Translations under genes and position numbers: made by a program | DNA from: Russula earlei | Lineage: Eukaryota; Basidiomycota; Agaricomycetes; Russulales; Russulaceae | Length of the DNA stretch: 57,485 nt | Assembly (NCBI GenBank): GCA_025769875.1 | Contig: JAGFNK010000339.1 | Location: 1 to 57,485, forward strand | Reading direction: 5' to 3' | In this document: positions 11,262 through 23,427 of the stretch, in pieces | How positions within the stretch are numbered: position 1 is the stretch's first letter | How the letters are laid out: every line of letters starts with the position of its first letter | Notes under the pieces: generated by a model | What the model was told of the DNA's origin: nothing | Seen by the model: only the letters and a program-made list of their open reading frames with translations | Database searches by the model: none

Positions 11262-12538
11262 GATGTACATACATCAAGTACTCAATGATGTAGTCCACTG
11301 ATGGCAAGGACCACATAAATGGTAAATTGATACATTATCTCCTATTTCTAGTCAACTCCATACTATGGCTGATCACAATGTGCAACTGATCCACAATGTG
11401 CAAATCTCAATTTTCTATACAACAACACCATTTGATGGCTCTGGGAAATTTATAGTAGCACTATTCAGTATATATCATCATGCCTATGAAGTCAAAACAA
11501 TGAAACAGCTCATGGTTCTAAAATGGGATGCAAGAAACAGTCAAAATGACCCTAATGTAAGAAGTTCTGGTTATTCAGAAACATACACCCCAACCAAAAA
11601 CCCCTAGGAACAGTTTACCAATCCAATCTAAATATCAACACCACCTTGGAACTAATTTTCTGAAGGGTAGCAAAGGTGGAATTGTCATGAAAATGAATGA
11701 TTTACACTTTTGTTGAACAGGATGTGACTCTGAAGTGACACATTAAAGTACCACTCATGGCAGGGCATCAGCAATCACCAATGAGGTCCTCAGACGTGTC
11801 AGTCCTCAGATGTGTAATCCTGCAAATTGCCTCTTGGCATCACAATTGCCCCTCCATCACAGCAGAGACTGAAACTGGACTGTGACCAGCTGTTACAAAG
11901 ATTTGCACATTGCAAACTTTTTGCCCTTTGACTTTGGTCATTGTCCAAGAGCTCAACAACTTTGAATAAAAATATATAAAATTTATGAGCAGATATAAAA
12001 GAGTAAAAAAGACATAGGGTTTAAATTTAAAGGCTCAAAGTATGTTGTGGAAGGCTGTAGAAATTGAAAAGTGTAATATTTGCAGTTCCCAGCCAACCAT
12101 AGTAAGTGCATTAAAAACACGGTAACGCATGGCATTCTTTTGTCGGAAAATTGGGAAGTTTGATCAGTTACATAATTGAATTCTCAGTTTTTACAATTCA
12201 CGCGGCAACGGCCGCAACGATCCGATAGATGGCTGATTTCCCACGGTTGTGGGTCGGAATTGAACGCCCACTTCCAAGCTCGCCCGCGTCGGCCACCTCA
12301 ATGCCGATAAATCAATTCATCACATCTGTGATGTCCCAACTTCTCAAAAGTGGGGCCTCTCCGCATCTTACATCGCTCCGGGGGGTCCTTCTGTGGCAGA
12401 GGCATGCACATGAGAACCGCTTAAAATCATTTCCTAAAGATCGAACGGTTCAGATCTACCAGGGCAAACCACTTCGTTATCAGTTATGTCGCTAGTTCAC
12501 CAGTCCTGGTCCTGGAGTCACTCTGCGATGCGCTGTCA
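11262..12538. other. No gene recognised; transition from AT-rich repeats to GC-richer DNA
   Basis: Short ORFs only, none with a recognisable domain. Base composition changes near 12.2 kb, from the CpG-poor transposon block to CpG-containing sequence typical of the gene-bearing part. Confidence 0.4.
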
Positions 12539-12935
12539 ATAGCGGGCGGCCGGTCTGTGGCCTCCGATCAACCGTGATCCCACTGCCAAGCCACTCAAGT
12601 GCTCACATTGCAGAACTGCCCTGTGATGCCATATGCAGTCCCCTACATCATGATGACGCGCGACATGACAGAGCGAGTCAAAAGAGAAGTGTGTTGAGCT
12701 CGAACGGGAAAGGTTCACGTTGTGCTCACCCTAGGCTGAGTGGAGTTTCGCCTGGGTGAGCCCAACCCGAAACATTCCTGTTCGAACTCAGCACGCGTCT
12801 CTTTTGACTCGCTTCATCATCATCATAATGTAGGACCACATATGGCATCACAGGGCAGTTCTGCAATGTGAGCAATTGAGCGGCTCGGCAGTGGGATCAC
12901 AGTTGGTTGGAGGCCACCGACCGGCCGCCCGCTAT
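12539..12935. repeat. Foldback element: near-palindrome with about 180-bp arms
   Basis: The left arm starts atagcgggcggccggt at 12539. The right arm ends in its inverted complement (accggccgcccgctat) at 12935. The arms correspond through 'gatcccactgcc', 'gctcacattgcagaactg', 'ccctgtgatgccatat' and 'gagtcaaaagaga', with small indels and about 10-15% mismatches. The centre (about 12728-12762) is a short spacer around 'taggctgagtgg'. No transposase is present and no clear target duplication was found. A non-autonomous foldback or MITE is the simplest reading. Confidence 0.85.
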
Positions 12936-12968
12936 CGGCTATCTCTGGAGAGGGTACTCACCAAGGTG

Positions 12969-12974
12969 TATAAA
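12969..12974 (+). promoter_or_regulatory. TATA box of the putative secreted-protein gene
   Basis: TATAAA lies in 'gtgtataaaggagc', about 180 bp upstream of the ATG at 13151 and followed by a pyrimidine-rich leader (ctcttcagcagttctcc). It starts 34 bp after the foldback element ends. Confidence 0.5.
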
Positions 12975-13150
12975 GGAGCGCATGCCCGCAATTCCAATTC
13001 TCTTCAGCAGTTCTCCAGTACGGTTTCTCCATCGTCATTTCTTACTTGGTACCGGTTACCAACAGTCTTTCCGCATTCACTCCGTCCTGTTCTTATCGTA
13101 ACTATTTGGACGACATTGATTTTAAATCGGATCCTGCCCATATTATCACG

Positions 13151-13411
13151 ATGCGCACTTCCACTGTTTTTGCCATTATCTCCCTCGTCGTTGGCATCTC
13201 TCCGTCCTTCGGGCTTCGCTCAAGGTGTCCTAGGTGCGCCCACCTCTTCAGGCGCTGGTGCATTCCCCACGTTTACGTTCCGTTGCAGAGGTGTCTCAGA
13301 CGACCCGAAAGGGAAGATGAAGTTATCCCATCAGCGGATCCATACGTCGACGAGCATCACGGACCGGGCCCAAAAGGATTACGTGAAACAATCGCTGCAA
13401 CTTTCACCTGA
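13151..13411 (+). CDS. Putative small secreted protein (uncertain)
   Basis: From ATG 13151 the frame starts MRTSTVFAIISLVVGISPSFG, a good N-terminal signal peptide. It then continues 65 more residues to a stop at 13409-13411, giving 86 aa. The part after the signal is arginine-rich and unnatural looking. A different frame from about 13215 (GAPTSSGAGAFPTFTF onward) stays open to a stop near 13472 and looks more protein-like. So either an intron was missed or a one-base frameshift separates the signal from the mature part. The upstream TATA box and pyrimidine-rich leader support a transcribed gene. No family is recognised. Confidence 0.35.
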   Translation: MRTSTVFAIISLVVGISPSFGLRSRCPRCAHLFRRWCIPHVYVPLQRCLRRPEREDEVIPSADPYVDEHHGPGPKGLRETIAATFT

Positions 13412-13472
13412 TCATGTTGTTGTAAAGGATGATGTCAGCAAACGGCAACCGACCCGGAAAGACAAGCACTGA

Positions 13473-14131
13473 GCGGAGAGCTCACTACTCGTGCATACAC
13501 GCGTGTTGGGATGTCTCGTTCACTATCCTATTGTGATGCCTCCTTTGCATTCATTTATATCATCGTCTTGGAACGAGATTAATCGTGGCCATCTGACATG
13601 ACGTTTGATTTTCCAACATTCGACTCCCCCTCCTTCGGGACCCCCAAATGTTCCACATATGGTCCAGAGACCACCTGTTTGTGTGCCTTATATGGTAGGA
13701 AGGTTGGTACCGGATTCGGACTGTTAAGCCATGTGATTGTTGGAGAACACACAACAGCAGTTTAGAGCGCAACTAACAAGTCACGTAAAGCCCACCTTGT
13801 GGCGGATTGAAGTTTCGTTATGGAAATGCGACTTTATTAGCGTTAGCGCGAGGGCCCGGGTTGGCAACGTCCAAGATGAAAAGTGGGATTAAACACAAGA
13901 GGCACGCACAGAGAGACCACTTTGATCCTGGCACCAAACGAGAACATGTGTTAGTGGCCATCACTTCATATGCCATATCCGAGTTCTTTTAATCAAGTAG
14001 TGCTGCGGGCCTCAGGTATAAGGGTAACCCGTAAGATACGCAAGTGAATGGAACAAACTTGTCAATCTCCGAGTTCCTGAACTAGTAAACGTGCGTGCCA
14101 AACCAAAAGACCAAAGGACCAAGAACCATAG
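13473..14131. other. Intergenic, no gene recognised
   Basis: No ORF with a recognisable product. This is the 3' side of the minus-strand glutaminase gene, which ends at 14132. Confidence 0.5.
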
Positions 14132-17100
14132 CTATGGTGGGCCCCCCGAAGTGTAACTTGGGGGCGGTTCGAATCTCTCCGTACGAAGCTCCTGCATCTC
14201 CCGCCGTAAGGATTCGACTTCCGTCTGCAGTCTCCGAGTCTCGGACGACGACGTTGGTCCGCCTGGTCCGCCTTGCTCGGTGACGACAGTGGAAGAGGGT
14301 GGGGGCTGATACTCAAGCGACTGCGAGTGGGTGAGGGTCTGTTGAGATCTACTGGCCTCTGCGCGTAAACGCGCGAGGTCCTTGCTGGAGAGGCCGACGG
14401 GGATGGGGGCCTCCGGCGGTGAAAACGGAAGTACGGAAGACGAAGTAGAATATACCGCCTGGCGCTCGGCAACAGCATCTGCGTCGAGAGGCCTGGACAC
14501 CATCGAGCTTTCTGAGGCCCGATGTGTTATGGCGAAAGGGATGGGTTGGAACGGCGTGACCATCGTTGGTGTGACGCTTTCCGTTTCCAGGGAATCAGAT
14601 TCGCGTCCTCCTTTTTGCCTCCGTCGACGCCGCACGACCAGATAGATCACGATGAGAGAAAGTGCGACGGCCACGCCACCCACGACAGCCCCTACAACTT
14701 TACCGGAATTCGACCCTGCGCTTGGTAATGTCAATGTCTTCACCGTCGTCCCATTAGCTTGTATTGCAAGAACAGGAGCTCTGCACAAGGAAGCTGGTCA
14801 GGCATGAGGGACATGAAGGCGACTACTTTGTACGAACTTCAGAGCTAATGGTGCATACATTGCACCTTGTGCGGGACTAATTAGCATTCGGTAATTTTAG
14901 CTTGGACCGCGAACGGGAGTTTTCAGTTAGCGCACCTAGCCGCTCCCCGTACCAACACCCCGTGAAGGCTGTCATAAATGAGAGGGAAAACACCCCCGCT
15001 GGTGTTGGAAGAGGCCAGGTTGTGAACCCTCGAGATGAGTTGTGAACGTAGATCTTGATTTGGAGTTATCGCAGCCACGAATAGATTCCAACCTAGCGCA
15101 GCGTCAGCCAAAGGAACCGAGGCATTATGGAAATACGAACTCGACACAGCGGTGTTTGTGTCTGCATCATCAACAGGCATGCCATAATTGCTGAATGTGG
15201 AGGTCAACGTGATGTTATCAATGAAACTGCTGTGCCCATTGTATATCTGAAACTGATGAGGGACGGCATGAAATGAACATACACGGACACCGACCGAGGA
15301 TTCCACCAAACCAGTGCCTAACCATACATCCGCGAACAGATTGTAACCCAACGTCCATGAGTTCGCCACTTGCCCATACGCCGCTAGGATGTGCTGGTCG
15401 CCGCCTAATGCAAGGTTCTTCCATTGGCCATAGAGGCTCGCAGCTACATTCTAGGAACGAGTCAATGTCACCTCATAGTGTCGAACAGGCCAGTACAGAC
15501 CGAGTATCTCTGGGCGTCGGCCGCCTGCCTGACGACCGAGCTCATTTTTGACATGGCTTGTATGGCGATGATGCCCTTGATGGCAAGGTTCGTTTGGTTG
15601 CCGATAGACAACCCATCCGCGGAAACCCTGCGTCACCGAGCATTGTCAGCGGCCGGTACTCTATCGACTGACTGAAACAACAACTTACTGGTTATTGATG
15701 AGCAATGTTGCATTCGTCAGATAGTCCGCCCAGGAAGTCAGCAAAAAATACTGTCGACGCCCATGAGACCTGCCATGCAAACATTTATCGATCCCACATA
15801 CATATCTGTTTATGAGATTTCCGTCCCCACTCGCTCGCGCTTGAGCGTAAGTCATAATCAACATATTCGCAGATTCTAAGAGGGAGAATCAGAAATGTAC
15901 AAAACAAATATAAGGGGTACCGACGCTCGACTCCCTGATTATGGCTCGAGTTGCTACCTGCGACATTAGGGTAGTTCGATCCTACCCTATGCGATTAACG
16001 ATCGCAGCATTGGGTCCTTGAGTGGGACCTACCCAGATCAGCAGCAGCATATGGAAGAGTGTATTTAGGCGAGGCTTGAAGCCGAAAGAGGGGTTCAAGA
16101 AGAGGTGCGCCAAGAGTAGGATCGATGTACAGGAATGCAGGAAACGCAGCATATAGCGTCTCAACCGCATTTACACGACTGCACAAGTCAGATTCTATTT
16201 GCTATGTGACGAAGGAAACCGCTCTTTTTGACTTACTTGGGCGTTGTCCCACCGATATTTTTCATGAACATCAAGACATCCGACTTGTCCGTGCCAATTG
16301 TGAGCTGGGTACTGCCGTATACTTGATGGATCGCAAGAGAGACCAAATCGCCAAGCAGATTGGAGATAGAGGCAGCATCCTGGAGTATTTTCTGGTCTAG
16401 TTGTTGAGCTCTTGAAGATGCATTACTGAAATCGTTCAGGAAGTCGACTATCTGCATCTAAATGTTAAATACGAAAGCTCTCCATAATGGTCACAGCTAC
16501 TAACCAAGGCACCGTCATCCGAGTATTGTGTCTTGTAGTACAAATTTCGTGTTGAAGAAGCACCAGATAGATCGGAATAATTGATGGCCGGGTCAGTTGT
16601 GTAGCCAACCGTCCAGACAACGGGAGTCTGTGTAGATTGGATGGTGCCAAGGTCGTACGACATGGCAAAGACAGGAAATGTTTTACTGATGGTATGGACG
16701 GCCATTTCTACTTGATTGTCTAACCGGCCATTGTCCACAAAGTAGCCGCGGGACACCGGGGCTATCTGATCAATCTTGTAGGTGACATTGTTTACCTGAA
16801 TCGCCGAATATGAATAACGAGAAGCAGGCATGCACTTGGCACTCACGAGCGCGGTGGCGTAGTATAGATTTCCCCAGTCTGCTTGATTATTGATCTCGTT
16901 AAACACCGTCGGCGTCTGGAGTCTGACATTGTGATAGATGACGTTGGATTTGATCGTCTGGCTCCACGAAATCATATCGGTTCGATTCCCCGAGTTCCAC
17001 TCTGCAATTCACATTGGAGATATGAGTGTTTCCGGACGACAATCGCACGTACCTCCAGTCACGTCCGAATACACTTGCACAGCATGGGCTGAGCCATCGA

Positions 17101-17663
17101 GTGATTTTGCTGTGAACGCCGTGTACGAGAAAGGAATGGATTGCTTGACCCAATCTCGCGGCTTCGAATGACCCGTATGTAGATGTCAAAAATGATGGAA
17201 AAGATAAAACGAACCTCGATAGGATTCAGGAAGGTAAGATTGAGTTGCATCTGGCCGACCTGTGCCGTGACTACGGTTTGTGTCGGGGTGATCATTATAT
17301 TCGTCAGGTTCGCAGTACCGTTGACGGAAGGTTCATTTCCCAGAAACGAATAGGTCAGGCCGTCAACACGCACGAGGACAACCCATCCGAGGATCTGGGA
17401 CCAACAAAGATGAGACATCACCACCAACGGAACATACGGGGAAGGCAAACTTGGGACGGGTCGTATGTGGTTGGCCATTCTTGGCCGAATATGGTACCGT
17501 TCCTGATATAGTCCCAGCAGGTGAGATAAGGAGAACGAACAGCAAGGGGAATTGCTTCAGGAAATAACGTTTGCTGGGCTCTTGCGGACGGGGCAAAGGC
17601 AAAGAGAAGGGCGAGGGATGATAGCAAGAGGATCATGTATGAGTGTGGAACGATGAAAGGCAT
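14132..17663 (-). CDS. GtaA-family glutaminase, membrane-anchored, copy 1
   Basis: Sixteen exons on the minus strand: 17663-17451, 17394-17215, 17161-17053, 17001-16847, 16795-16505, 16451-16237, 16178-16033, 15981-15925, 15875-15802, 15750-15689, 15627-15501, 15450-15283, 15246-15141, 15092-14936, 14876-14838, 14780-14132. They total 915 aa in one frame. A signal peptide ends near residue 30 (SARAQ). The ectodomain has the Glutaminase A N-terminal and six-helical-hairpin landmarks: IPLAVRSPYLTCW, ILGWVVLVRVDGLTYSFLG, VWTVGYTTDPAINY, FLNDFSNA, ANMLIMTYAQARASGD, LLTSWADYL, WTLGYNLFADVWLGTGLV. Such enzymes release ammonia and glutamate from glutamine outside the cell. One membrane helix (about 728-750), an arginine stop-transfer run, and a tail with a heptad-like helix and PPSY follow. 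The 5' site of the twelfth intron is ambiguous (36 or 42 nt). It is the most diverged of the three copies and is transcribed away from them. Confidence 0.85.
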
Positions 17664-18514
17664 GATGCTATGAGGCCGTCAGGAGCATCGACTCGAGCCA
17701 GGAGGAAAATGGTGGCAGTGGAGTCCGCCACAGCAGTGGAGAAGTGATTTGCAAGGCGGTTGGAGGACTCCGGCAAACCTGGTCAAATCAGAGCAGAGCT
17801 TCGAATTATGCGATGGGCGCGATCTTTACACAAAGCCAGGGCGGTTACTACGTGGTGGACAGGCGCCCTGCGATCGAAAATGAATTTTGGCAGATACAGA
17901 CCAGTTTACCAAAAAAACGACGAGTCTGTCGCATGTGCATCTGCCCCTGAGCGGCTTGCATGTCCGCTTAACGCAGCTTTTTGATATCGATTATTCAGGA
18001 CCCGTAGTGCATGAACGCGAACGCACTCAGCCTGAGAAAATGAAGACTATATTTGGAAACTTTGGACGCTCGGAGTCAGTATGAGCCGCCGTCTTTTCGC
18101 GAGGCGCTTGAGTATGAGGATCGAAAGCAGAAGACCGCATCGGCGAATCGTGCCGAACCTTCTTGAAGTAAGGTTTACATCAACCACTCGAGTCATTAGC
18201 CTTTGGAGTTGGCTGGCGGCAAAGTGTGGTTCCTTCACTCGTACGCAAGTAGAAAACGAATTTATGCCGGAATGCCGATGTGTTTACAAAGGCGCTTTTT
18301 CGATTCTGCATGTGGAACGGGGTCAGTTCTACTATACATACCGACGTGACATTTCCGGATTGAGGGCGATGACTCGTGAGAACTTGCAAGATTGCGCTGC
18401 ACGCTCGGGCTTCACGGTCGGTACCAAATGGCACTACGCCCTCTGGCACTCTTCAACCTTCAGCCCACTGGGTGGTGCACACACCCCTAGAGGAGAGATG
18501 CTTTGCACCCTAAT

Positions 18515-19147
18515 TCACGGTCTGGGAAAGGACGCGAATCTGCATGGCGACTCCATGGCGTTACGGTGTAACTGAGGCTGAATTGGCTTTTGATATTTGA
18601 ACAAACCCACTGCCCTGCCATGCCGTGTGTTGATATTTGTGAGTGACGGATGGCCCGTTGCCAGGTAGTATGTGCCTGATCGATTGATGACCGTTCCCCC
18701 GAGTCCGTTTTCATGTGATGTGACAATTTGTGCAACAGACTCAACAGACTCGGATGGTATGTGCAGAAGAAGCGTCTCGACGCAAATGTGCAGAGCAGAG
18801 CTGGTGCACGGCAACACGCAGTCACTGACAAGGCTACTTTAGGCACGGTTGCCATGTCGTTGCCGATACCCTGACACCGCATCTGCGATACTGCCATCAC
18901 CCCCGTTGCTTGTTTATCAATGGCACTGGTCTCCTTTGTCACATAATTGTCACGCTCCTGTGTCGATACCCGAAGCTAAATATCTTGTAACCAGACCATC
19001 GAGGAATGGCCGGAATGCACCACTCCGGAGTGGATGACCAATGCCCGTGTCGGAGTTTGAGATGTCTGCTACGGTGGCTGCCACGGTTGGTGCGCGACCA
19101 GTCATGGCAATCGTCAGTCCAAGTCCAAATGTCAGGTCAACAGACAT
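18515..19147 (-). pseudogene. Possible gene fragment of unknown family
   Basis: The minus strand has two open stretches that look protein-like. One runs from ATG 19147 (MSVDLTFGLGLTIAMTGRAP) for 65 codons. The other is near 18745-18610 (HENGLGGTVINRSGTYYLA, then TGHPSLTNINTRHGRAVGLF). They are in different frames with no clear splice pair joining them. I do not recognise a family. It could be a decayed gene or chance. Confidence 0.25.
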
Positions 19148-19411
19148 TCACGCTCACGACCAGGTAATGCGTGTGCTTTAGAGGTACGAGGTATGCACAG
19201 CATCATCCACACAAGCGGAAAGGAATTGGCTTTCCCCAGCCAAAACAATTCATGCGCAAGGCGCTCGTCACCGAACGAACGATGATACCGTTTCAACATG
19301 GCCCGTCACTGGGAAGATTATCCAATTTAGCATCATGGGCGGCGTTTCATTGCACCTTCCCAATCCCTGACTTCCATCTCCACCGTTTGCCTTGGCTCCG
19401 CATCTGTCCAA

Positions 19412-19430
19412 CACCACTCTCCGAGTGGTC
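19412..19430 (+). promoter_or_regulatory. Conserved dyad upstream of glutaminase copy 2
   Basis: caccactctccgagtggtc forms a small inverted repeat (ccactc/gagtgg), 52 bp before the start codon. It is conserved with compensating positions upstream of copy 3 (24929-24947, caccgctctgcgagtggtc). The flanking 'tgtccaacac' and 'ccttgggttgatg' are also conserved. The role is inferred. Confidence 0.4.
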
Positions 19431-19482
19431 AACTCACCATATCCATTCCTTGGGTTGATGCCCGTGGCGATCTGACTATACC

Positions 19483-22400
19483 ATGGCTTTCATCCTCATG
19501 AAGCTACACATCGCGCTCTTTCTTATCGTCGTCCTGTTTTCCCCTACCGCAACAGCACAGCAAACTCTATTTCCCGCAGCAATTCCTCTTGCCGTCCGCT
19601 CTCCGTATCTCTCTTGTTGGGACCACGTTACGAATGGGACTGTATTCGGACAACTTTGGCCGACAACCTATAACCAATCTCAGGTGATCCATCCACCTAC
19701 ATTCAGCTGCCCCCCTGGCATTCTCATTATCGTTTGTCTCAGATCCTCGGATGGTCTGTCCTCGTACGAGTTGACGGCGTGACTTATTCGTTCCTGGGGG
19801 ATTCACAGGCGGTCGTCGTCAATGGTACCGTGAACATGACAAGTGTCGCGGTCACACCTACGCAGACCGTAGTTACCGCTCAAGCCGGCCGGATGCAAGT
19901 CAATCTCACCTTTCTGAATCCCATCGAGGTTCGTCTCGCCTCTTCCATTGCTTTTGACACCTACATATACATCACTTTAAGCCTGGAGATTGGGTCAAGC
20001 AATCCATCCCATTTTCGTATATGGCTTTCTCTGCAAAATCAATTGACGGCTCAGCGCATACTGTGCAAGTGTATTCGGATGTCAGTGGAGGTACGCACAA
20101 TTGATCTCACAGGCTCCTCATGTCTCCACAATTTGGATGCAGAGTGGAATTCGGGGAATCGCGGCGATATGATTTTCTGGGGCGCGACAGCGAATAACAA
20201 TGTCATCTACCACAAGGTCAACTTGCAGACACCAACGATGTTTGACGAGATCAGCAATCAGGCGGAATGGGGATCTCTATACTACGCAATGAAACAGGTG
20301 AGCGATGGTTGAATGTCTGCTTCTCGTTATTTATTGTATGTGATTCAGGGAAACAATGTCACCTACAAGATTGCGGCGGATGATACTTCACGCGGCCTGT
20401 TTCTGCTCAATGGAGTGTTAGACAATCAAGTGGATACCGTGTTCCGTGCCATTAATGATCGTTTTGCTGTCTTTGCCATATCGCGCGACCTTGGCACCAT
20501 CCAGTCTACACAGGATCCTGTTGTCTGGACAGTCGGTTTCACACCTGATCCGGCCATCAATTACACTGATCCATCCGGTGCTCCTCCAACACAACGTAAT
20601 CTGTACTACAAGTCACAATATTCGGATGATGGTACTTTGGTTAGTGGCTGTGTCCCTCAGAGAGGGTTTCTGTGTTTAACATCTGGATACAGATAGTCGA
20701 CTTCCTCAACGATTTTAGTAATGCATCTTCAAGGGCTCAACAGCTGGACCAGAAAATACTTCAGGATGCGGCCTCTGCCTCGAATTTGCTTGGCGACTTG
20801 GTCTCTCTTGCGATCCATCAAGTATACGGCAGTACCCAACTCACAATTGGCACCGACGCGCTTGGCAACTTCAACAAGTCCGATGTAATGATGTTCATGA
20901 AAAACATCGGTGGGGCTGAGCCGAAGTAAGGCTGTTTTTCCGTCATACAAGAGGCGGGATCTGACTTGTGCAGTCGTGTAAATGCTGTTGAGACGCTATA
21001 TGCTGCGTTTCCTGCATTAATGTACATTGATCCTACTCTTGGCGCGCCTCTCCTTGAACCTTTATTTCGGCTTGATGCATCGCCTGATAAGGGCTTGGTA
21101 TTATATGCTGCTGCTGATTTGGGTAGGTCCAACTCGAAGAGAAATGCGACAATTATTAATCACATATTGTAGGATCTGGTTACCCAAATATAGCGGGCAC
21201 CATCTCGCGTCATAATCAAGGGGTCGAACGTCTGTGCTCCTCATACATGTTTTGCTTTTCTGATCAGTCGTCCTCCTTAGAAACTGCGAATATGTTGATC
21301 ATGACTTACGCTCAAGCGCGAGCTAGTGGGGACGGAAGCCTCATAAGTAGATATGTACGCAGGAACAGCAATGTTTCGTGTGACAGGATCTCATGGACTT
21401 CGACATTGACAGTATCCGTCACTGATTTCCTGGGCGGACTATCTGACAGGCTCAACGCTGTTCATTAATGACCAGTAAGTTGTTGCTTCAGCGAGTCGAT
21501 AGACTACTCACCGTTGAGCATGCAGGCTCTCTGCGGATGGGTTGTCTGTCAGCAACCAAACGAACCTTGCCATCAAGGGCATCATCGCCATACAAGCCAT
21601 GTCAAAAATGAGCTCGGCCGCCAAACAGGCGGCCGACGCCCAGAGATACTCGGTCTGTACTGGCCTGTTCGATACTATGAAGTGACATTAATTCGTTCCT
21701 AGAGTGTAGCTGCGAGCCTCTATGGCCAATGGAAGAACCTTGCATTAGGCGGCGACCAGCACATCCTTGCGGTGTATAACCAAGCGAACTCATGGACGTT
21801 GGGTTACAATCTATTCGCGGATGTATGGTTAGGCACTGGTTTGGTGGAGTCATCGGTCGGTGTCCGTGTATGTTCGTTCCATGCCGTTTCTCATCAATTT
21901 CAGATATACAACGCGCACGGTAGTTTCATTGACAACATCACCTTGACTTCTACATTCAGCAATTTTGGCATGCCCATTGATAACGTTCTTACGGACACGG
22001 CCGTCACAGTGTCTTGTAAGCATGTCTGTAGTTAATGTTGTAATATTCCTAATTGACCTCACTGTAGGTTGGAGCCTCTTTGCGGCCGCTATGACTACAG
22101 ATCAAGATCTGCGTTCGAATCTCATCTCGAGGGTTCACAATAAGGCGTCCTCCAATGTCACCGTGGGGGTGTTCCCTGTGGTCTATGATAGCCTTCATGG
22201 ATCGACCGTCCAGGGCGCGGCTAGGTGAGCTACTTCAGAATTCCTATCTGCATTGCGAATTAATCATGATGCTTGTTAGTCCGGCACAGGGTGCCATGTT
22301 TGCCCCATTAGCTCTGAAGTTCGTGAAACGTGGTGCCTCCAACATCTTGTGTCTGACCAGCTTCCTTGTGCAGCGTTCCTGTTCTTGCAATACAGACTAA

Positions 22401-23016
22401 TGTGACTATGGGGATTACATCTACCCTCCAATCGAACTCGCATACCGCTGCAATCGCAGGTGTCATAGGTGGCCTTTCTGCCATACTTCTTTTGATCGGG
22501 GCCGTTGTATTCGTACGGCGTCGACGGAGACAAGTTCGTCGAACCAAGTCCCTCGAGTCTTCACTTGGTTCCGTAGAAGCTGGCCCTTTGGCGACAGTGA
22601 CACCCTTCAATCCAAATCCTGTCGAGGTCCAGCGTAACTCCGAGTCAGCGCCAGAGATGGTGCAGCAGCAATCACTGTCCGAGCCCCACCAAACAGAGCG
22701 GAGCGTTTCCTCCACACCGCCTCCCGCACCTCCGCACTTACAGCCAGTGGCCCCAATCCCGGTGGGCCTGTCCAGCAAGGAGCTTGCGAGATTCCGCGAG
22801 GATACCCTCAGATCTCAACGGACGAACGTTACCTCCCCTTCGAATGAGCCTCAGTCTACGCCTTCTTCGACTGATGTCACCGAGCAGAATGGAACGAGAT
22901 CAGTATCTGAGACCTGGAGGCTGCAGTCGGAAGTCGAGTCCCTACGGCGGGAGATGCAGCAACTTCGTACGGAAAGATTTGAAGCACCGCCGAGCTACAC
23001 CTCGGGGGATGTCTAG
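19483..23016 (+). CDS. GtaA-family glutaminase, membrane-anchored, copy 2
   Basis: Sixteen exons: 19483-19683, 19743-19928, 19982-20090, 20143-20297, 20349-20639, 20693-20925, 20974-21122, 21173-21229, 21281-21354, 21413-21474, 21526-21652, 21703-21867, 21904-22015, 22068-22224, 22280-22318, 22374-23016. Together they give 919 aa with no frame break. Every intron position matches copies 1 and 3. A signal peptide (ends TATAQ) precedes the ectodomain with the same Glutaminase A landmarks (IPLAVRSPYLSCW, ILGWSVLVRVDGVTYSFLG, FLNDFSNA, MMFMKNIGG, SWADYLTGSTLFINDQ). A membrane helix lies at about 731-753, then RRRRR and a Ser/Pro-rich tail. The tail has GLSSKELAR, a helical SEVESLRREMQQLR and APPSY near the C-terminus. 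The first ATG is used, since it begins the signal peptide. Substrate specificity cannot be read from sequence. Confidence 0.87.
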
Positions 23017-23427
23017 TCTGGTTCTCATTTTCTCACTGGTGGTTTCACGTCCGCTTTCGGTTGTTTTCATGGGTTCACGCACACACGGTCTTTCTTTCTT
23101 GTATAAAATGTTGTGTACCCTTAACGCCATGTCGAAGGTTAAGAAAACAACAACTCATATTTCTCAAAGTCAAACATTTCTTTGGCTTTGCTGGCTTCCT
23201 GTGTGACGCAACTCTCTAGTGCAAGTACCTAGGTGGTGCATCATCGTCGACAGAGTGTGATGGGTAACGACTTGATGTGAAACCTCAACTCTTTTTTCCT
23301 TTTGCTTGCCCTGCAGGCCCCTGATGCATAGCAGACTTGAGGACTGGGATTGTTGCTCAACGCAACGGAGGTACCGGTCCGGATACTCCGAGGCCGAGGA
23401 TCATCTCAATACAATAATGCTGTTGTC
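23017..23427. other. 3' flank of glutaminase copy 2
   Basis: No gene recognised. It ends with the left target duplication of the LINE (aataatgctgttgtc, 23413-23427). Confidence 0.5.

Larger units (their letters stand above)
17664..19482. other. Shared 5' region of the divergent glutaminase copies 1 and 2
   Basis: 1.8 kb between the start codons of copy 1 (minus) and copy 2 (plus). It must hold both promoters. Apart from the possible minus-strand fragment at 18515-19147 and the conserved block at about 19375-19460, nothing is recognised. Confidence 0.5.

Noticed and set aside
12229..12495. 88-codon ORF before the foldback
   Set aside because: No domain, no promoter or splice signals; chance ORF.
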